Assembly (NCBI GenBank): GCA_029937655.1
Contig: JAPYPK010000004.1
Coordinates: forward strand, 15,713-35,619
DNA from: Nitrospinaceae bacterium
GTDB taxonomy: Bacteria; Nitrospinota; Nitrospinia; Nitrospinales; VA-1
Direction of reading: 5' to 3'
DNA length: 19,907 nt
A program made the translations under genes and the position numbers. Of the stretch, positions 7,056 to 13,579 are shown in pieces; the first letter of the stretch is position 1; each line of letters begins with the position of its first letter. The notes under the pieces were generated by a model that saw only the letters and a program-made list of their open reading frames with translations, was not told where the DNA came from and ran no database searches.

Positions 7056-8114
7056 TTATTCACGAACAAAGGTTTTTTTTGTGATAAAGGTTTTCATTAT
7101 CATATATACATACCCTGTCCCAGCAAGTGGTAATAGAAAACATAAATGTTGGGTAAGAGCTAATGCAATAGCTTGTTCTGGTTCTATACCAAGATGTTGG
7201 TAAATAAAAAAAACGGTCGCTTCATAGACACCAAGATTTCCAGGTGCTAATGGAATAATGGTTGCTAAGTTTAATGCGGCAAGGATCAGTAGTATACTCC
7301 AAATTGGCAGATCAACACCAAAACCCTTCTGTATAGACCAGATTGCTGACGCTTCCCCTAATTTCATTCCGTAAGCTAAAATTACACCATAAGAGAAAGT
7401 TTTGATGTTACGTAGTCCTTCTAATTGTTGTCCCCAGCGAGATATAAAGTCGATAGCTCTTTCTTTGAGTGTTTTGTTGGAATCCGTTCTTATTTTTTTG
7501 TAGGCATGAAAACGAAAAGAAAAATATAAAAGAATGCACGTGAAAATGAAAATGACCACGGTCAACCCAAGTATTCCCTTTTTAATTAAAAGTGGGAGTG
7601 GTGTAAGCCAGCTTACAATTAAAAGAACAGTCAGCTTGGCTATTCCTTCGGTGAGTTGATCAAGTGACATTACTGAAAGAGCTGCAGAGTGGCCAACGCC
7701 TTCTTTTTTTGCTAAAAGAAAAACTCCGTAAGCATGTCCTCCAGGAAATGGAAGCGTGTTCATCGCAGTGCTCATGAGCGCATTAATTTCAAACATTTCT
7801 TTGAATGTTACAAAAACTTTTCCAGGGAGAAAGACGATCCATTGCTTGGCCCAGAATATAAAAATTAAAAAATGCCCAGCAACACCGAGAAAAAGCCATA
7901 AGGGGTGAACTTGTTTGATGTTATTCCAGGCTTGTTCTAAATCTACTTCGCGAAAGCAAATATAGAGAAGCAAGGTCGCAAAACTCCACGCAATTAATAA
8001 TAGGATTTTCTTTTGCTTTGAACCAGGCATTAAGATCAATGGTTTTTGTCTAGTTGGATTTTGCTTGTTTTTACTCAGAACTGGTTTTAATCGTGGTTTT
8101 TTATATAGACTCAT
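7056..8114 (-). CDS. Flippase-like integral membrane protein (lysylphosphatidylglycerol synthase TM-domain family)
   Basis: The 352-residue product is an inner-membrane protein with about eight hydrophobic segments after a basic N-terminal stretch of about 35 residues. It resembles the lysylphosphatidylglycerol synthase transmembrane region (UPF0104/YbhN/AglD2-like). Family-like features are NTLPFPGGHAYGVFLLAKKEG near 118-138, a DQLTEG segment near 152, and the late LATIIPLAPGNLGVYEA motif near 285-301. It has no C-terminal aminoacyl-transferase domain, so it is not a full MprF. Members are thought to move lipids or lipid-linked sugars across the membrane; the substrate here is unknown. It starts 16 bases after the YkgJ-type gene and is probably cotranscribed with it. 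An internal Met29 is an alternative start, but neither has a strong ribosome binding site. Confidence 0.85.
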   Translation of the reverse strand: MSLYKKPRLKPVLSKNKQNPTRQKPLILMPGSKQKKILLLIAWSFATLLLYICFREVDLEQAWNNIKQVHPLWLFLGVAGHFLIFIFWAKQWIVFLPGKVFVTFKEMFEINALMSTAMNTLPFPGGHAYGVFLLAKKEGVGHSAALSVMSLDQLTEGIAKLTVLLIVSWLTPLPLLIKKGILGLTVVIFIFTCILLYFSFRFHAYKKIRTDSNKTLKERAIDFISRWGQQLEGLRNIKTFSYGVILAYGMKLGEASAIWSIQKGFGVDLPIWSILLILAALNLATIIPLAPGNLGVYEATVFFIYQHLGIEPEQAIALALTQHLCFLLPLAGTGYVYMIMKTFITKKTFVRE

Positions 8115-8130
8115 TAATCTATGGTTTGAC

Positions 8131-8850
8131 CTATTTCTTTTTTTTATTTTTTTCCTGCCACAAAATGAGCCAGTGCTGTAGTAATTTCAGTGGTTGGACA
8201 CCTTGGAACTTTCTCCGTTTAAACTTTGGAGTTTGGTCATGTTGTATTTTTGCGATGACGGTAGCGCCAACGGCTTCCTCAATTACCACTCCACGTTGGG
8301 CATGCTCCAGTTTTTTTGATTCGCACTGGCCACGAAATGCAACCACTAGGCGGCAGTCTAAGGGCCGGTCCTCATAAATGATGCAGGCATGGTCTTCACC
8401 CAAAAAAGGGCAGGGCTGGTTGATAACCAGGCGGTGCCAATCGATTTGTTCTAAACTTTTTTTAGAGTGTAGTGTTTCGCGTACACGATCAATGGTACGT
8501 TTCGATCGTTCAATAACTTTTCCAAGGTTAATATTACTTTCCATGACATTATGTAGTATGCCATCCCATTCAACTTGTGTTGCTGCTACACCTGTATGGC
8601 AGCAATGGGCGCAACCTTTTGCACATTGTAGGTTGGGAGTATTTTTATGGGAGTGATTAAGTACTTGCCAAAATTTACGTAATGGAGGGATACCTTCAGA
8701 CCGGGCAGCCTTAATGTGACCTTTTGTCAAGTTCTCGTAAGTATTTTGGATATCCTCCTCATTAAATTTTCGCCGAATATAATCAGCCAACTCCGATGAG
8801 TCTGACATTCCTTCTATGAATAGTCCGTTTGTGTCACTTTTGAGTTCCAT
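8131..8850 (-). CDS. YkgJ-family cysteine-cluster protein (putative metal or Fe-S binding)
   Basis: The 239-residue cytoplasmic product has the cysteine pattern of the YkgJ/UPF0153 family: Cys76, Cys80, Cys83 and Cys84 in CAKGCAHCCHTG, Cys147 and Cys156 in CPFLGEDHACIIY, Cys166 in DRPLDCRLV, and Cys176. Such proteins are predicted to bind zinc or an iron-sulfur cluster; their role is not established. The N-terminal 70 residues are helical and less recognisable. The C-terminus ends in a lysine run encoded by long A tracts. The ATG at 8848-8850 has an AGGA element 7 bases upstream, so the start is sound. It leads a two-gene unit with the flippase-like gene. A promoter in the 94 bases upstream is likely but not clearly recognisable. 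Confidence 0.85.
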   Translation of the reverse strand: MELKSDTNGLFIEGMSDSSELADYIRRKFNEEDIQNTYENLTKGHIKAARSEGIPPLRKFWQVLNHSHKNTPNLQCAKGCAHCCHTGVAATQVEWDGILHNVMESNINLGKVIERSKRTIDRVRETLHSKKSLEQIDWHRLVINQPCPFLGEDHACIIYEDRPLDCRLVVAFRGQCESKKLEHAQRGVVIEEAVGATVIAKIQHDQTPKFKRRKFQGVQPLKLLQHWLILWQEKNKKKK

Positions 8851-8944
8851 GATCGCATCCTGATAATTTGTAATGTGGGCTTATAGTGGCACGCTATGGG
8901 TGGGAGTTATAATGTTTTTGAGGCTAAGTAGGACTTGCGGGAAA

Positions 8945-9346
8945 CTATTCCTTTGTTTTTGCGACGTACTTGACTTGTAATTCGTATACGAGTTGCTCGA
9001 GAAGTTTTTTTTCATCTTCCTTGAGGTTGCCTTTTGTCTTTTCCCGCAACATAATTAACATATCTATTGTTTGTTGGACCGCGGGAAGGTTTACTTCTTT
9101 CTTACCAGTGGAGGGGTCGGGCATATCTCCTAAGTGATAGAAGGCGGACGACGTAAGAGACATGATAAATGCTGAAAAGTCGACTTGAAAAGGCTCGGTT
9201 TCTTTTTCTTTGGAGGAGTCTGTTTGTTTTTCCTGAACCTTGATATCTTGTTCATCTTGAAAAACAGCGTCATCTTCTGAAATTTGGGAAGAACGCTTGT
9301 CTTTAATGACAAAACCTTCGCCTTCTACATTTTCTTTTTCACTCAT
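8945..9346 (-). CDS. DUF1844 protein
   Basis: The 133-residue product has an acidic, low-complexity N-terminal half (about residues 1-50, rich in Glu, Lys, Asp, Ser and Gln) and a C-terminal DUF1844 domain. The domain starts at VDFSAFIMSLTSSAFYHLGDMP and continues with NLPAVQQTIDMLIMLREKTKGNL and a final helix EKKLLEQLVYELQVKY. This domain is common in Deltaproteobacteria, Acidobacteria and relatives, and its function is unknown. I start at the ATG at 9344-9346; the in-frame TTG three codons upstream is possible but less likely, since a GGAAA stretch sits about 9-11 bases before the ATG. It follows the small membrane-protein gene closely (about 26 bases) and should share its promoter. Confidence 0.85.
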   Translation of the reverse strand: MSEKENVEGEGFVIKDKRSSQISEDDAVFQDEQDIKVQEKQTDSSKEKETEPFQVDFSAFIMSLTSSAFYHLGDMPDPSTGKKEVNLPAVQQTIDMLIMLREKTKGNLKEDEKKLLEQLVYELQVKYVAKTKE

Positions 9347-9372
9347 GGATGTCAATTTCCAAATTTAAGTGG

Positions 9373-9609
9373 TCATTCTTTTTGCTGGCCGATTAGTAGC
9401 TTTACAGATACTCCCAGCACAGTCATGATAAGTCCTAGCATCAGGGCAAGGTACCCTTCGCCCTCAATAAATTCCATGTAGGATTTTCCTGCGATGGGCC
9501 ACTGCCGGATGATCCCCACCAAGATAAAAATTAACCCTAGGCCGATAAGGATTTTTTTTATTAAGTTTATGCTGTGTTCTTGTGTTTTCTCATCAACTTC
9601 ATTTAGCAT
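9373..9609 (-). CDS. Small two-helix membrane protein, unknown family
   Basis: The 78-residue product has two hydrophobic helices, about residues 19-38 (IKKILIGLGLIFILVGII) and 53-73 (YLALMLGLIMTVLGVSVKLL), joined by a short loop with a PIAGKSYMEFIEGEG stretch. The charged N-terminal 17 residues point to a cytoplasmic N-terminus, and the C-terminus is short. I do not recognise a family. It is the first gene behind a good sigma-70-like promoter (9724-9752) with a leader of roughly 108 bases, and it precedes the DUF1844 gene in the same direction. That pairing may mean that the two act together, but nothing in the sequence shows what they do. Confidence 0.7.
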   Translation of the reverse strand: MLNEVDEKTQEHSINLIKKILIGLGLIFILVGIIRQWPIAGKSYMEFIEGEGYLALMLGLIMTVLGVSVKLLIGQQKE

Positions 9610-10002
9610 TTTAATAAGTTCTTAGTTTAATTAGGACATAAGTGGCCAGTTAATCTATAGGGAACTATAAAACGCTAACCAAATTTTTCAATCTCTAAAT
9701 AGCCCGAGTGTCATTATTAAGAAATGCTAGCAGAACGGTTAAATTATGTCAAAATATAAGCCTTAGGTATATTAAACATACAATCAAGTGCCGATAAAAT
9801 TTTAAATTTTCAGGTCTTGTATCCTTCTATTTTTGTTTCTTATTTTGCTCAACGTATGTTTAAGCAAATGGCATTCCCCTTATTTTTAGAAGAACAATAT
9901 AAATCAACCGGGGAGAAGTTGGTTTTAGTCTTGGATCTGTTGCCTTTGAATACATAAGACTAAGGTTTGATGGAAATTGATTGGTTGGTATATCCCAACT
10001 TC
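9610..10002. other. 393-base gap between oleC and the small membrane protein gene
   Basis: This stretch holds the promoter at 9724-9752 and nested inverted repeats just after the oleC stop. A plus-strand frame is open from 9760 to 9957; its only ATG (9856) would give a 33-residue peptide with no ribosome binding site, so I do not call it a gene. The rest is AT-rich with no recognisable RNA gene. Confidence 0.6.
9724..9752 (-). promoter_or_regulatory. Sigma-70-type promoter for the small membrane protein/DUF1844 unit
   Basis: On the minus strand a perfect -35 TTGACA (9747-9752) is followed by a 17-base spacer and a -10 TAGCAT (9724-9729, 4 of 6 matches). It faces the gene starting at 9609, which gives a leader of about 108 bases. 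It is the best consensus match I found on the minus strand. Confidence 0.58.
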
Positions 10003-10003
10003 T
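9914..10003 (-). repeat. Nested inverted repeats after the oleC stop codon (possible 3' RNA structure)
   Basis: A 9-base arm at 9995-10003 pairs perfectly with 9914-9922. Inside it an 8-base arm at 9956-9963 pairs perfectly with 9925-9932. In the oleC transcript this could fold into an outer stem that begins in the stop codon and an inner stem-loop with a 23-base loop. There is no T run on the minus strand after the outer stem, so it is not a typical intrinsic terminator. It may protect the mRNA 3' end or be a weak terminator. Confidence 0.4.
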
Positions 10004-11682
10004 TATTCTACTAGGCTTAGGGGAGTTGTTTTTTTATGTTCCTGGGGAATCATTTGGGTTGCCCACTGAGCAAGTTGTTCGCGAGATATTTTTGCGTTGT
10101 GGCGAATATCTACCGGAAAATTTTGGTGTATCAGGATATTCTTAATCTGATGGGTATGCTTGTACTGACCACCCAACTCCAATAGTTCTTTAATAAGCAA
10201 GTTGCGGGCGGAATTATTTTTTAGTTCGCTGAAATGTTCTGGTTCTATTACGATAACAGGCTCTTGGTTCTTATTTTCACCTATACCAACTAGAGCGGAC
10301 CGTTTTACCTTGGGGTGAATGTTGAAGATTCCTTCACATTGGATAGTGAATAATGTTCCGTCGGCTGTGCAAACGCGTTGATTTTTTCTTCCACAAAACC
10401 ATAGTCGATTTTTGTCATCAATATAACCGACATCTCCCATACGGTGCCAGAGAGCGTTCCCATGGTCTTTTATTTTTGCTAACCGAGTAGCCTCGTTGAG
10501 GTTGAAATAACTTTGAGTTACCCAAGGACCTTTTACTACTATTTCGCCAATTTCTCCATGGGTTAATTCGATGGAATCCCCCCAATCAGGAATTGAATCA
10601 TCAATGATTGCTATGATTCTAAGCTCTATGTCAGGAACTGTGTGACCAACGCAAATTCCGTATCCTTGTTGAGATTTTTTTAAAGTCTCTTCTAGAATTT
10701 CTTTGCGTTCGATGGTTGCGACAGGAAGTGCTTCTGTGGCTCCATATGGAGTGTGTATCTTCGCTTTGGGTGTCAGTATATGATCAAACCTTTCAATCAA
10801 CGAACCAGGAATGGGTGCACCTGCCATTAAAATTCTGTTAAGAGAAGGAAGGTGTTGATTGTTTGAAATACAATAACGGCTGATTGTGTCCCATAATGCC
10901 GGCGAACCAAACCCGCTAGTCACTTTATATTGGGTGATCGTATTTAAAATTTTTTCAGGGTCAACTTTTGCGGGGCGAGTGAAATCCATTTGGGGGAGAA
11001 TTGATGTCATGCCGATTCCCACTCCAAACAATGAAAATAGTGGGAAGGTAGAAAGATCTATTTCTCCGAATTGGATCTTGTAGCAGGAACGTAGCACCTC
11101 TAGTTGCCGGGAAAACATCTCGTGGGTATATACAACTCCTTTAGGAGAACCGGTGCTTCCACTTGTAAATAATATGGCCGCAGGATCATTAGGAAATGTG
11201 TCATCATAAGTAAAGCTAGGTTTAGCCATGTTATCGATATCTCTAAGGGTACACCCTTTCCAAAACCAGCATGAGTTGGTAGTGACCCTGTGTTTCAAGT
11301 TGCGAAAATATTTTTGGAAAAACATTAATGCTAAATGAACGGCTGGGGTCGCAATGATTCCCTGCGCTTCGGTTTTCTTGGTGCACCTTAGAAAATTTTT
11401 TTTCCCTAATCCGGGATCAATGAGTATTGGTATCGCTCCCGCTTTAAATAGGGCAAATGCAACAGAAATGAACTTTATGCTGAAAGGAATAAATAGTAGA
11501 ACACGATCACCTTTTTTAAATCCGTATTGGTTTAGCCCTGAAGCAATGCGGGAACTCTCATCATCTAACTCTTTAAATGAAATGGAAGTGCCGGTATGCG
11601 ATTCGGTAATCGCTGTTTGATTTGGGTGGTTTTGCGCGACGCGTTCAAGTGAAAAAGCTATGTTATGGCGCGCCTGTTTCAT
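10003..11682 (-). CDS. oleC: OleC-like AMP-forming beta-lactone synthetase (acyl-CoA ligase superfamily)
   Basis: The 559-residue product is an ANL-superfamily adenylating enzyme. The P-loop-like LFTSGSTGSPKGVVYTH is at about 171-187, YGATEAL at 313-319, the ribose-binding Asp in RMGDVGYIDD at about 414-423, and the likely catalytic Lys531 in DIRHNAKISRE. Several stretches fit OleC better than ordinary fatty-acyl-CoA ligases: LFGVGIGMTSILPQMDFTRP, GFGSPALWDTISRY, RLWFCGRKNQRV and FPVDIRHNAKI. OleC activates beta-hydroxy acids made by OleA and OleD and closes them to beta-lactones, which OleB turns into long-chain olefins. oleA, oleB and oleD are not in this window. The ATG lies 6 bases after the hda stop codon, with an AGG overlapping that stop, so translation is probably coupled. 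A generic acyl-CoA ligase is the alternative. Confidence 0.82.
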   Translation of the reverse strand: MKQARHNIAFSLERVAQNHPNQTAITESHTGTSISFKELDDESSRIASGLNQYGFKKGDRVLLFIPFSIKFISVAFALFKAGAIPILIDPGLGKKNFLRCTKKTEAQGIIATPAVHLALMFFQKYFRNLKHRVTTNSCWFWKGCTLRDIDNMAKPSFTYDDTFPNDPAAILFTSGSTGSPKGVVYTHEMFSRQLEVLRSCYKIQFGEIDLSTFPLFSLFGVGIGMTSILPQMDFTRPAKVDPEKILNTITQYKVTSGFGSPALWDTISRYCISNNQHLPSLNRILMAGAPIPGSLIERFDHILTPKAKIHTPYGATEALPVATIERKEILEETLKKSQQGYGICVGHTVPDIELRIIAIIDDSIPDWGDSIELTHGEIGEIVVKGPWVTQSYFNLNEATRLAKIKDHGNALWHRMGDVGYIDDKNRLWFCGRKNQRVCTADGTLFTIQCEGIFNIHPKVKRSALVGIGENKNQEPVIVIEPEHFSELKNNSARNLLIKELLELGGQYKHTHQIKNILIHQNFPVDIRHNAKISREQLAQWATQMIPQEHKKTTPLSLVE

Positions 11683-11688
11683 GATTGC

Positions 11689-12432
11689 CTACGGCAGGTT
11701 CAAGGTTTCCTTGACCAAAGGTACGGTCACTTTCTTTTTCTGGATATAAGATGCTTGATTGATGCTAGTTATAGCATGCTTAATCGATATGAAATCTCTT
11801 GGCATGCGCGTGAGGAGATAGACTATTACTTTTTCGGGTAAAACCAGTCTAATATCCTTCGCTAGTTTGGCAATGATCTTCGCAGTTGTTTTGTCGTCAA
11901 TGGGCTTAAGTTCCGTAGACATGCCCCACTGAAAACGTGATATTAGATAGTTTTCCGTGTTTTTTAATTTTGCAGGGTTAAAGTTGCCGGCGAATGCAAT
12001 TTTTTTTTCTTTTTCAATAAGAGAGTTGATGATGAGATAAAGTGTTTCTTGAGAAGTACGCTTCCCATCAATATAATCTACCGCATCGAGTAGAAATAGG
12101 TCGATCTTGGAAAGAATTGATAACAATTCGCTTGAAGAGCCATTCGAACTTTCGTCTGTTTTTTTTACAAAGTCTGAACCGTGAATATACAGAACTTTTT
12201 TATTCATAGAAGCAGACTGATTCCCAATGGAAAGTAGAAGGTGCGTTTTGCCTAGATTTTTACTGCCAAAAAAATATAGTGTATTAAATGGGGATGAATC
12301 ACTGCAAAATTGGCGGGCTGCATCAAAGGCGATCTTTGAACCATCTGAAACGATAAAATTTGAAAATGAGTATTCAGACTGCGTGGGGAAATCCAATATA
12401 AGCTGGCGCGGTAAGGGGTCCTTATCAAGCAT
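11689..12432 (-). CDS. hda: Hda-like DnaA regulatory inactivator
   Basis: The 247-residue product is a DnaA-type AAA+ protein without domain IV (no DNA-binding helix-turn-helix). Near the N-terminus, QLILDF (residues 10-15) resembles the beta-clamp-binding motif of Hda. Walker A is GSKNLGKTHLL (near 57-67). The Walker B region is LFLLDAVDYIDGK, in which the second acidic residue of DnaA is Ala; E. coli Hda has Asn there, so loss of catalysis is typical. LISRFQWGMSTEL is the box VII arginine region. The C-terminus, RDFISIKHAITSINQAS...VTVPLVKETLNL, lines up well with the end of E. coli Hda. Hda with the DNA-loaded clamp stimulates ATP hydrolysis by DnaA and prevents over-initiation. It starts 57 bases after the lipoprotein gene and ends 6 bases before oleC. 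Confidence 0.83.
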   Translation of the reverse strand: MLDKDPLPRQLILDFPTQSEYSFSNFIVSDGSKIAFDAARQFCSDSSPFNTLYFFGSKNLGKTHLLLSIGNQSASMNKKVLYIHGSDFVKKTDESSNGSSSELLSILSKIDLFLLDAVDYIDGKRTSQETLYLIINSLIEKEKKIAFAGNFNPAKLKNTENYLISRFQWGMSTELKPIDDKTTAKIIAKLAKDIRLVLPEKVIVYLLTRMPRDFISIKHAITSINQASYIQKKKVTVPLVKETLNLP

Positions 12433-12489
12433 TATGGTTGCTTTGTCTGGTAGAAAAAAAGGGTGGTTTTCTTACACCTGAAGATGGAA

Positions 12490-12951
12490 TCATTTAGATT
12501 GCATTTGTACTGGCCCTATTTGTATTTCTACGATAGATCGACTGAATGAGCGCGGTCTAATGATAACCGTGCAGACCCAACCTTCTTTTCTGTAGTTTAA
12601 AATCGTGTCAGTGCTTGCCATCGAGTTTGTGAGCGTCCATCCTTTATTTATCATTTCATTCTGGTAGAACTCAACCGTTGGTTTTAAACCCGCGGTTCCA
12701 TTAAAGAACAGGCGTCCAACTTTCATGTCATTACTGCCTGTTTCGTAAATAAATGATTTTGATTGGTCTCTGTTAAAACCATTAGGAACCGGAACGTCGA
12801 GGAAGGGGAGAGCATTGTTTATGATTGCAGGTTCCGGTGGAACTTGCTTTTCGAATTGATCCAACCCAGCACAACCGTTGAAAAAAGCAAGAGACGAAAA
12901 AATGATTATTCCTGAAAAAACAGTTGATAGGTTATATTTAATTATTTCCAA
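12490..12951 (-). CDS. Predicted lipoprotein, unknown function
   Basis: The 153-residue product has a short basic N-terminus, a hydrophobic stretch (about 10-24) and a lipobox-like FNGC with Cys27, so it should be exported and lipidated. The mature part has VPVPNGFNRDQSKSF, VGRLFFNGTAG, FYQNEMINKGWTLT, a KEGW segment and a C-terminal IVEIQIGPV. This pattern (P-x-P-x-G-F, then G-R-L, then F-Y-x-x-x-M...G-W) is familiar from short lipoproteins of Deltaproteobacteria, but I cannot name the family. The start is TTG at 12949-12951, which lies within the last codons of the DUF2065 gene (14-base overlap) and has GGGAG 8 bases upstream. Translation is therefore probably coupled to that gene. Confidence 0.75.
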   Translation of the reverse strand: MEIIKYNLSTVFSGIIIFSSLAFFNGCAGLDQFEKQVPPEPAIINNALPFLDVPVPNGFNRDQSKSFIYETGSNDMKVGRLFFNGTAGLKPTVEFYQNEMINKGWTLTNSMASTDTILNYRKEGWVCTVIIRPRSFSRSIVEIQIGPVQMQSK

Positions 12952-13138
12952 AAAAAGATCTCCCTAAATAAACAATTGTTAGGCCAGCTAACATCAAGGC
13001 AAAGCCGATGATTCTTAAAACCTGATCAGGAACCTCCCCGATTTTTTGAGCGAAAATTTTCACCTGAGAAGGGGCGCAAAAGTAAGGGACCCCTTCGAAG
13101 ATCATCACTAGCCCTAGAGCAGACAGAAAAAGACTCAT
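12938..13138 (-). CDS. DUF2065 (YjeT-like) small membrane protein
   Basis: The 66-residue product has two hydrophobic helices, about 2-22 (SLFLSALGLVMIFEGVPYF) and 42-60 (RIIGFALMLAGLTIVYLG). It matches the DUF2065/YjeT pattern: an early G-L-V-x-x-x-E-G-x-P-Y and later R-x-x-G. In other bacteria this family often sits beside hflK and hflC, whose products regulate the FtsH protease; here it is divergent from the HtrA proteases instead. It is the first gene of the minus-strand unit that continues with the lipoprotein, hda and oleC. The ATG at 13136-13138 has only a weak ribosome binding site. Function is unknown. Confidence 0.8.
   Translation of the reverse strand: MSLFLSALGLVMIFEGVPYFCAPSQVKIFAQKIGEVPDQVLRIIGFALMLAGLTIVYLGRSFFGNN
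12960..12964 (-). promoter_or_regulatory. Shine-Dalgarno element setting the TTG start of the lipoprotein gene
   Basis: GGGAG on the minus strand, inside the end of the DUF2065 gene, is 8 bases before TTG at 12949-12951. The signal peptide begins directly there, which supports this non-ATG start. Confidence 0.6.
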
Positions 13139-13173
13139 AAATATATGCCGCTTTTGTAGAATAAGGTTATAAT

Positions 13174-13200
13174 GGGACCCTGCATAGGGTTCTTTTTTTT
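13174..13200 (+). terminator. Plus-strand intrinsic terminator in the divergent region
   Basis: The core stem is ACCCT (13177-13181) and AGGGT (13186-13190) with a GCAT loop. It extends outward by three further pairs including G-U pairs, and TCTTTTTTTT follows at 13191-13200. The T run marks the plus strand as the terminating direction. No plus-strand gene precedes it in the window, so what it ends is unclear. Confidence 0.6.
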
Positions 13201-13229
13201 ACGTATGTAAAGATCGATTTAGGCGCTAT

Positions 13230-13249
13230 GCCCAATATTTTTTTTGGGC
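13230..13249. repeat. Short inverted repeat with T-rich loop
   Basis: GCCCAA (13230-13235) and TTGGGC (13244-13249) form a perfect 6-base stem around an 8-base TATTTTTT loop. It lies about 90 bases upstream of the protease promoter. It could be a protein-binding site or an RNA hairpin; nothing shows which. Confidence 0.3.
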
Positions 13250-13340
13250 GGTGTTACAGGTGAAGCATTTAATACTATTGACAATTATCTTGAAAGTAGA
13301 AGGTGGAGTCAATAAAAATTTAGGTGAGCGGGAATAGGGG

Positions 13341-13370
13341 TTGTTAATAAATAATTTGGCGTTATATAAT
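13341..13370 (+). promoter_or_regulatory. Sigma-70-type promoter for the first HtrA protease gene
   Basis: A perfect -10 TATAAT (13365-13370) is preceded by an 18-base spacer and TTGTTA (13341-13346, 4 of 6 matches). It faces the gene at 13580, giving a leader of about 200 bases. I found no clear match to an extracytoplasmic sigma-E promoter in front of this protease, although such genes are often under that control. Confidence 0.5.
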
Positions 13371-13579
13371 ATTTAAATGGTTAACATTCATTATATTTTG
13401 TTGAGTTTTCTTTACTCCTGTGTAGGTTTGTTAGGTGATTTTCGATTTACTCTATAAGGCTATTAAATAAAAAAAACTGGAAGTTTTAGTGATAGGCTTA
13501 GATTTATAAGGAAGAAAAGCGTTAAAAGTTTTTAGGGGAAGCATCAATAAAATTTTTTATTAAGGAGCGAGATTTTCTG

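Larger units (their letters stand above)
13139..13579. other. 441-base divergent regulatory region between DUF2065 and the first HtrA gene
   Basis: The region contains a plus-strand terminator-like hairpin (13174-13200), a second hairpin (13230-13249), a sigma-70-like promoter facing the protease gene (13341-13370) and the AAGGAG ribosome binding site at 13562-13567. I see no gene in it: a 26-codon plus frame starting at 13377 lies too close to the promoter to be translated normally. The promoter of the DUF2065 unit should be here but is not clearly recognisable. Confidence 0.6.

Noticed and set aside
8131..8160. Long T tracts at the end of the YkgJ-type gene as a terminator
   Set aside because: On the coding strand they are A runs encoding lysines and no stem precedes them; the flippase-like gene follows within 16 bases.
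8330..8346. Sigma-54-like TGGC...TGC element
   Set aside because: GG-to-GC spacing is one base short and it lies inside the YkgJ-type coding sequence; other TGGCAC sites (near 8886 and 3515) lack the GC half.
12117..12150. Altered Walker B in Hda as a sign of a dead gene
   Set aside because: E. coli Hda also lacks the second acidic residue of DnaA, and the rest of the protein is well kept, so this is typical of the family.
13278..13306. Perfect TTGACA upstream of the first HtrA gene
   Set aside because: Nothing resembling a -10 lies 16-18 bases downstream (AGGTGG at 17 bases), so I preferred the TTGTTA/TATAAT pair at 13341-13370.
13377..13457. 26-codon hydrophobic plus-strand frame as a leader peptide
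   Set aside because: It begins at about the predicted transcription start, leaving no room for a ribosome binding site, and no regulatory codon run or attenuator follows.
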